Shown here: positions 59,692 through 64,000 of the stretch, piece after piece
How the letters are laid out: every line of letters starts with the position of its first letter
Numbering within the stretch: the stretch's first letter is position 1
NCBI RefSeq assembly: GCF_003597395.2
Contig: NC_133773.1
Location: forward strand, 63,622,334-63,686,333
Origin: Chelonoidis abingdonii
Lineage: Eukaryota; Chordata; Testudines; Testudinidae
DNA: 64,000 nucleotides
Reading direction: 5' to 3'
Notes under the pieces: model-generated
Databases searched by the model: none
What the model was told of the DNA's origin: nothing
The model's input: the letters and a program-made list of their open reading frames with translations, nothing else
Translations under genes and position numbers: made by a program

Positions 59692-59765
59692 GAGAATCAT
59701 AGAAGATTAGGGTTGGAAGAGACCTCAGGAGGTCACCTAGTCCAACCCCCCGTTCAGGATTACAT
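59692..59765 (-). repeat. CR1-type LINE 3' terminus
   Basis: AATCATAGAAGATTAGGGTT, GGAAGAGACCTCAGGAGGTC and CTAGTCCAACCCCC are the terminal 3' bases of a CR1 element in reverse orientation. Confidence 0.8.
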
Positions 59766-60734
59766 TCCTAAGTTTTTCTTCTTTTAATTGGCCACATACT
59801 AGTGCTCTCAAACCAGCATTAAGTTTATTAGCTGAAGCCAGACCACTGTTTAAAGGTCTGTGGTTAGTTTCTTTTAGTTTTGGTAAAGCATATGGGCAAG
59901 AAGTTGGGAACAGAGCTCCATGTGAGCGGCTACTATTCTTAAAACCATGCTGTCAGTTTTGCACTTCTCTTCCCTACTTTGTTTGCTATATAGCAAGGGA
60001 AATCTGAATTGTTTCTCCATGTTTATGAATTCCCAATGTACATTAACATTCAGTGCACTAAACTGGAAAAGGCCAAGTGCTGTTTTAAATTTTTGCTAAT
60101 CTTTTTCAGATACATTCTGCTTCATATTTGAATCTTTTCTTGCAGACCACGTATGCCCAGACAGTGTTGCTAAGACAACAGGATGAATCATTTACTTAAT
60201 TTAGTAAGGTTTTGAAAGCTTTTGATTATAAATAGCTATAGCCTATTTATATTAAAAATAGCTGTTCCTGGTGTTTTCTCTTTTGTTATAGGGCAAAAAA
60301 AAGTCACTGTTATGTGCCTATATCTTAAGGGAATGTTTTCTGTAGTGATTTCTCCAACATATTGACATTAATGTTTAGTGTATTGTTTTTCTTGGTGGTA
60401 GGTTTAAAACAAAGCTTTGCCTTTGTGCTATAAAAGGATCTGATTCATCACTGAGAAAGAAATTTTGTAGTGTTAGGAATCAATAAGGGCATGTTCTTTA
60501 TCTGCACTACTGACAATCGTTGCATTATGGCTCACATGGGAACAGATTATAGTTTGGGTCAGTAGTTCACAATGAAAGTCTCCCATAATAATACTCTGGT
60601 GTTCTTAGATAAACAGAGGTCTGGATGTGAAGATCAATTGTGTGATGACACTGAATGGAAAGAGTGTAGTGAGAAGGAGGGTAAATGCTACTGACTCCAT
60701 ATCTTGAACAACTGATAGGAAATGGAGCTATGCA
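59766..60734. other. Unannotated stretch
   Basis: No feature is recognised. Confidence 0.4.
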
Positions 60735-60988
60735 GTGTTGTTGTAGTCCTGTTGGTCCCAGAATATTAGAGAGACAAGGTGGATGAGGTAATATCTTCTT
60801 TTGGACCAATTTTCTTGGTGAGAGAGACAAGCTTCTGAGCTACATAGAGTTCTTTTTCAGGTCTGGGAAAGGTTCCACCTTGTATTTAGCTGTGAAGCTC
60901 AGAGTTCCTTTCCCAGACCTGAAGAAGAGCTCTGTGTGGCTCGAAAGCTTGTCACCAATAAGAGATATTAACTCATCCATCTTGTCTC
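60735..60988. repeat. Inverted repeat of PLE-tail-like sequence
   Basis: The left arm ends CAGGTCTGGGAAAGG (60859-60873) and the right arm begins CCTTTCCCAGACCTG (60907-60921). Farther out, GAGACAAGGTGGATGAGGTA at left faces a diverged right side (ACTCATCCATCTTGTCTC). The wording (GTCCTGTTGGTCCCAG, CTCGAAAGCTTGTC) resembles another PLE-type 3' tail family. The right end is interrupted by the MITE at 60989. Confidence 0.6.
60919..60953 (+). ncRNA. Second hammerhead-like motif
   Basis: Plus strand: CTGAAGA, one extra A, GAGC (60927-60930) pairing with GCTC (60939-60942), GAAA (60943-60946), then GCTTGTC. It has the same order and the same extra A as the PLE-tail motif, but the third stem is less clear. 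Confidence 0.3.
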
Positions 60989-61112
60989 TAGGGTGACCAG
61001 ATGTCCCGATTTCATAAGGACAGTCCCGATTTTTGGGTCTATTTATTATATAGGCTTCTATTACCTCCCCACCCCCATCCCGATTTTTCACATTTGCTGT
61101 CTGGTCACCCTA
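60989..61112. mobile_element. 124-bp hAT-type MITE with perfect 8-bp duplication
   Basis: CTTGTCTC flanks it at 60981-60988 and 61113-61120. Termini are TAGGGTGACCAGA and (T)CTGGTCACCCTA. It is homologous in reverse orientation to 53769-53876 and holds a slightly longer interior (CCCGATTTCATAAGGACAGT). Confidence 0.9.
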
Positions 61113-61120
61113 CTTGTCTC

Positions 61121-61899
61121 AGGAAATGGAACAGACATTCATCTTCAGGATCCTTTTGGACTCCATGCAATAGCTAATGCCCATGTGAGATTCCTGGGGG
61201 AGTGCCAGGGAATCAAGCCCACTGTGAAGTTTGCTAGAAGTAGAAATGGGACCAGGACGTATAGAAATATTAGTTCTTTGAACACAGACATTGGTGGCTA
61301 GTGCTATAGCTAGGATAGAGATTTGGTTAACCATGCTCCACGTGAACAGAAATCCTGTCATCATAATGTGAGATAGTGTACATGAAGGTACATTGAGCTA
61401 GTGGAATTATGTGAATTCTGGGTTGTCTGTATAAAGGACCATAATTAACTGGAGGGAACAACCAAGTAGTCAAAGCATCAGTCTGGAATGGATATGCCTG
61501 TCTCTCTTTATTTTCTCAGTTGTTTTCAATTTCTATTCTCTAATTTCTCTTTACATTTATACTACCAAATTCTCTCAGCAGATACATGAGAAAGAATTTG
61601 GAATAAACGGTTTCTCAGGATTTACAGCATCATTACTGACTTGGTCTGAATTATTTTGAAAACAAAAGGGTACGTGACAAGAGTCCATGAAAGACATGAG
61701 CTCAATAACCCTGTTGCTGTTTGCTAACTGCTCCTTCTAGACAAGTTAATGAGGAGGAGGGGCACAAAATAATCCATCTCCCAGTTGGAGTAACTCAGGA
61801 CAACTTTCTTCCTGTATCACATCACTTTCTCTTCCCTATTGTTTCTCTCTTTACTTCTGCTGTAACTTCTCAGCAATGGTTGGGGTGGGGAAAAGGCCT
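61121..61899. other. Unannotated stretch
   Basis: No gene is recognised. The opposing open frames at 60993-61364 cross the MITE and are not credible. Confidence 0.4.
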
Positions 61900-61919
61900 A
61901 CTCTGCCTAAGTATAATAC

Positions 61920-62487
61920 CCGCATGAGGATAAGGAAACAGATCAACAGAGCCAGACATTACCCAGAAGCCTCCTACTGCAAGACAAAAACCCAAGAAAG
62001 AACCAACAGGACTCACTGGCAATCACATACAGTCCCAGCTAAAACCCCTCCAACGCCATCATCAGGGATCTACAACCCATCCTGGACAATGACCCACACT
62101 TTCACACAGGCCTTGGGAGGCAGGCCAGTCCTCGGCCACAGACACCTGCCAACCTGAAACATTTCTCACCAGTAACTGCACACCGCACCATAGTAACTCT
62201 AGCTCAGGAACCCATCCATGCAACAAACCTCGATGCCAACTCTGCCCACATATCTACACCAGGACCTAACCAGATCAGCCACACATCACTGGTTCATTCA
62301 CCTACATGTCCACCAATGTAATATATGCCATCAATACGCAGCAATGCCCTCTGCTATGTACATCGGCCAAACTGGACAGTCTCTACAGAAAAGGATAAAT
62401 GGACACAAATCAGATATTAGGATGGCAATATACAAAAACCATGTAGGAGAACACTTCAACCTCCCTGGCCACACTATAGAGACTTAA
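61920..62487 (+). pseudogene. PLE protein remnant with GIY-YIG endonuclease
   Basis: The frame reads IRKQINRARHYPEASYCKTK, the linker after the reverse transcriptase. It reaches a TGA at 62158-62160, and the same frame reopens to 62487. There it shows IHLHVHQCNICHQYAAMPSA, then MYIGQTGQSLQKRINGHKSD and GEHFNLPGHTIET. YIGQTGQS with the downstream R-x4-H (KRINGHK) and the cysteine pair are the recognisable parts of the PLE-type GIY-YIG nuclease, which nicks target DNA so that reverse transcription can begin. The frame ends at a TAA (62485-62487) where related copies may run on. The reverse transcriptase itself is absent. Confidence 0.8.
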
Positions 62488-62753
62488 GGTGGCCATCCTG
62501 CAGCAAAAAAACTTCAGGACCAGATCCAAAGAGAAACTGCTGAGCTTCAGTTCATCTGCAAATTTGACACCATCAGCTCAGGATTAAACAAAGACTGTGA
62601 TGGCTTGCCAGCTACAGAACAGTATTCTCCTCCCTTGGTTTTCACACCTCAACTGCTAGAACAGGGCCTCATCCTCCTTGATTGAACTAACCTCATTATC
62701 TCTAGCTTGCTTGCATATATATACCTGCCCCTGGAAATTTCCACTACATGCAT

Positions 62754-62791
62754 CTGATGAAGTGGGTATTCACCCATGAAAGCTCATGTTC
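62754..62791 (+). ncRNA. Hammerhead-ribozyme-like motif in the PLE tail
   Basis: CTGATGA (62754-62760), one extra A, a stem-II hairpin GTGGGT / ACCCAT around ATTC (six pairs including one G-U), GAAA (62778-62781), then GCTCATGTTC, whose third stem keeps G-U and C-G at best. It lies about 270 bases after the end of the endonuclease frame. Confidence 0.4.
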
Positions 62792-62887
62792 CAAAACGTC
62801 TATTAGTCTATAAGGTGCCACAGGATTCTTTGCTGCTTTTACAGATCCAGACTAACACGGCTACCCCTCTGACACTCTGCCTAAGTA

Positions 62888-63865
62888 GCCATGAATTCTT
62901 GGCCAAAGTGGATTTTGTCAAATATATGTAACTTTAAGCACATGAATATCCCCATTGATTTCAACAGGACCACTCTCAGGCTTAAAGTTATGCATATGCC
63001 AAAGTACCTTGCTGAATTGGAGGCTTTTTCTGTGTATGCAAACAGTAGTTCCACTTGAGACAAGTTTAGTGTGGCTCTTATTGTCTGACTCAGAGGATGG
63101 TTCTGACAAATCGCTGGTCTTGAAGCTGGCCCTGCGGGTCCCCAGGCAGTGCTCAGACCATAGCCACTATCTGGTATCTCATTAGAGCCAAGAGCTAGAG
63201 AAGTTCTAGCTGACCAAGGACTCTGCCAAGAAGCTCCTTGTTCAGGGAGATGTTCAGCCCCACTGACTGGCCTGGATGCACTAATGAAGCTGGAAAGAGA
63301 CACAGGTCTGAGCAATTAGGTAAATCCCTCTCTAGTTGCCACTTGGACCTTGCCTACTTGTCTGACTCCTGAGCCCTGCCAGTTCCTGCCATCCTTATCC
63401 CAGATGCCCATCTTCCCTCCCTCCACCTCCCCATCTTGCTTTCCTGCCTTGGTCCCTGCTCCCATGTCCTACCTCTGGCTACGACTCTCACTCTTGGCTT
63501 GACCTCTGACTCACACTCTGTCTTGACTCCTGACTTGTCCTGACTCTGACACTGGCTTCTACCCTTGGCTTGACTCCCAACTCTGGCTCAGTTTCCCAGA
63601 CCTGGACTAACCATTAGGTGTGGCTGCCCACATTCCAGTCCCTGTAATGGTTCTCTTTTGACTCATTTGGTAGGATCCTTGTTCAAATCTCAACTACAGC
63701 AATACATATGACAAACACAAAGCATGTGCAACCATTGGATGGGGCACACTAATTGGATACTACTTCCACTGAAATCAATGGCAAGACACACGCTGAAATT
63801 CCTGGGAGAAAGACTGGTGTCAAATATGCTCATGTATCCTGCCACCAATTGGCAGATATATGTTA
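62888..63865. other. Unannotated stretch
   Basis: 62930-63005 carries a loose palindrome (AACTTTAAGCACATG…GGCTTAAAGTTATGC). 63350-63650 is C/T-rich and low-complexity (repeated CTTGACT / TGACTC words). No gene. Confidence 0.4.
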
Positions 63866-63925
63866 GGCCTTGTCTATATTAGCAAGCATTATAAACAAGA
63901 GCTCTCTTCGTTATGAGCATTTGTG
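63866..63925. mobile_element. Harbinger terminus fragment
   Basis: GGCCTTGTCTATATTAGC directly follows TTA (63863-63865). It matches the terminus at 23957 and is cut off by the next repeat. Confidence 0.55.
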
Positions 63926-64000
63926 GTAAGCGTCTGTCCCAGATCTGGACTTTAGCGTACAAAATCTGGGTGCTTACTGTGAACCTCCCCAAGCTTATAC
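63926..64000. repeat. Second copy of the 1.7-kb repeat, cut by the window edge
   Basis: GTCTGTCCCAGATCTGGACT through AACCTCCCCAAGCTTATAC aligns in the same orientation with 1718-1787. Confidence 0.75.

Larger units (their letters stand above)
61914..62873 (+). mobile_element. 5'-truncated Penelope-like retroelement, 14-bp duplication
   Basis: ACTCTGCCTAAGTA flanks it exactly at 61900-61913 and 62874-62887. It begins inside the protein gene (RKQINRARHYPEA), runs through the GIY-YIG endonuclease and ends in the non-coding 3' tail with the hammerhead-like block and CGGCTACCCCTCTGACAC. 5' truncation is usual for retroelements. It is the best preserved PLE coding copy in the window but has stops. 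Confidence 0.9.

Noticed and set aside
62881..63315. 144-residue antisense frame
   Set aside because: It spans part of a palindromic repeat family and unique sequence, with no domain.

Overview
This window looks like non-coding nuclear DNA from an amniote, most probably a turtle. The inference rests on the repeats: CR1 LINE tails, MIR-type SINEs, hAT and PIF/Harbinger DNA transposons with many palindromic MITEs, and Penelope-like retroelements (PLEs) with a GIY-YIG endonuclease. I recognise several of these families from chelonian genomes; that recognition is from memory and not from a search. There is no bacterial gene organisation. No open frame outside transposon remnants has a recognisable domain, and I found no host gene, exon set, tRNA or rRNA. 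The window could be intergenic or lie inside a large intron.

Layout. 381-4144 is one old hAT transposon with an 8-bp target duplication. It carries broken transposase exons and at least three younger insertions. 5468-5760 is a Harbinger-type MITE. 9887-10985 is a minus-strand PLE fragment. 12540-12740 is a MIR, and 13040-13670 is a GC-rich repeat. 14338-14462 is a palindrome built around a CA repeat. 16.4-19.6 kb holds a duplicated repeat pair and two CR1 3' ends. 20038-20475 is a very short PLE unit with a Harbinger MITE inserted in it. 21-26 kb is rich in Harbinger elements, including one with a broken Myb/SANT gene and a side-by-side MITE pair. 28.6-29.7 kb is a GC-rich repeat and a CR1 fragment. 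31-33 kb surrounds a 25-N assembly gap and holds another, indel-ridden PLE copy. 33-38 kb holds more MITEs and a 97-bp PLE unit with a 15-bp duplication. 42.7-44.1 kb is a minus-strand hAT transposase C-terminal pseudogene split by another repeat. 53.7-56.6 kb holds two hAT MITEs and a long hairpin. 60.7-62.9 kb holds an inverted repeat, another hAT MITE, and a 960-bp PLE encoding the GIY-YIG domain. A Harbinger end and a second copy of the 1.7-kb repeat run off the right edge.

How the parts relate. The PLE 3' tails all carry a conserved block resembling a hammerhead ribozyme core (CTGAYGA, a hairpin, GAAA, then a tiny third hairpin). This is the most biologically interesting signal here. Three copies of the short unit are identical over the part they share, which suggests recent mobilisation; one was later hit by a Harbinger MITE at a TAA target. 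Several insertions can be ordered in time from nesting and target duplications read directly from the sequence.
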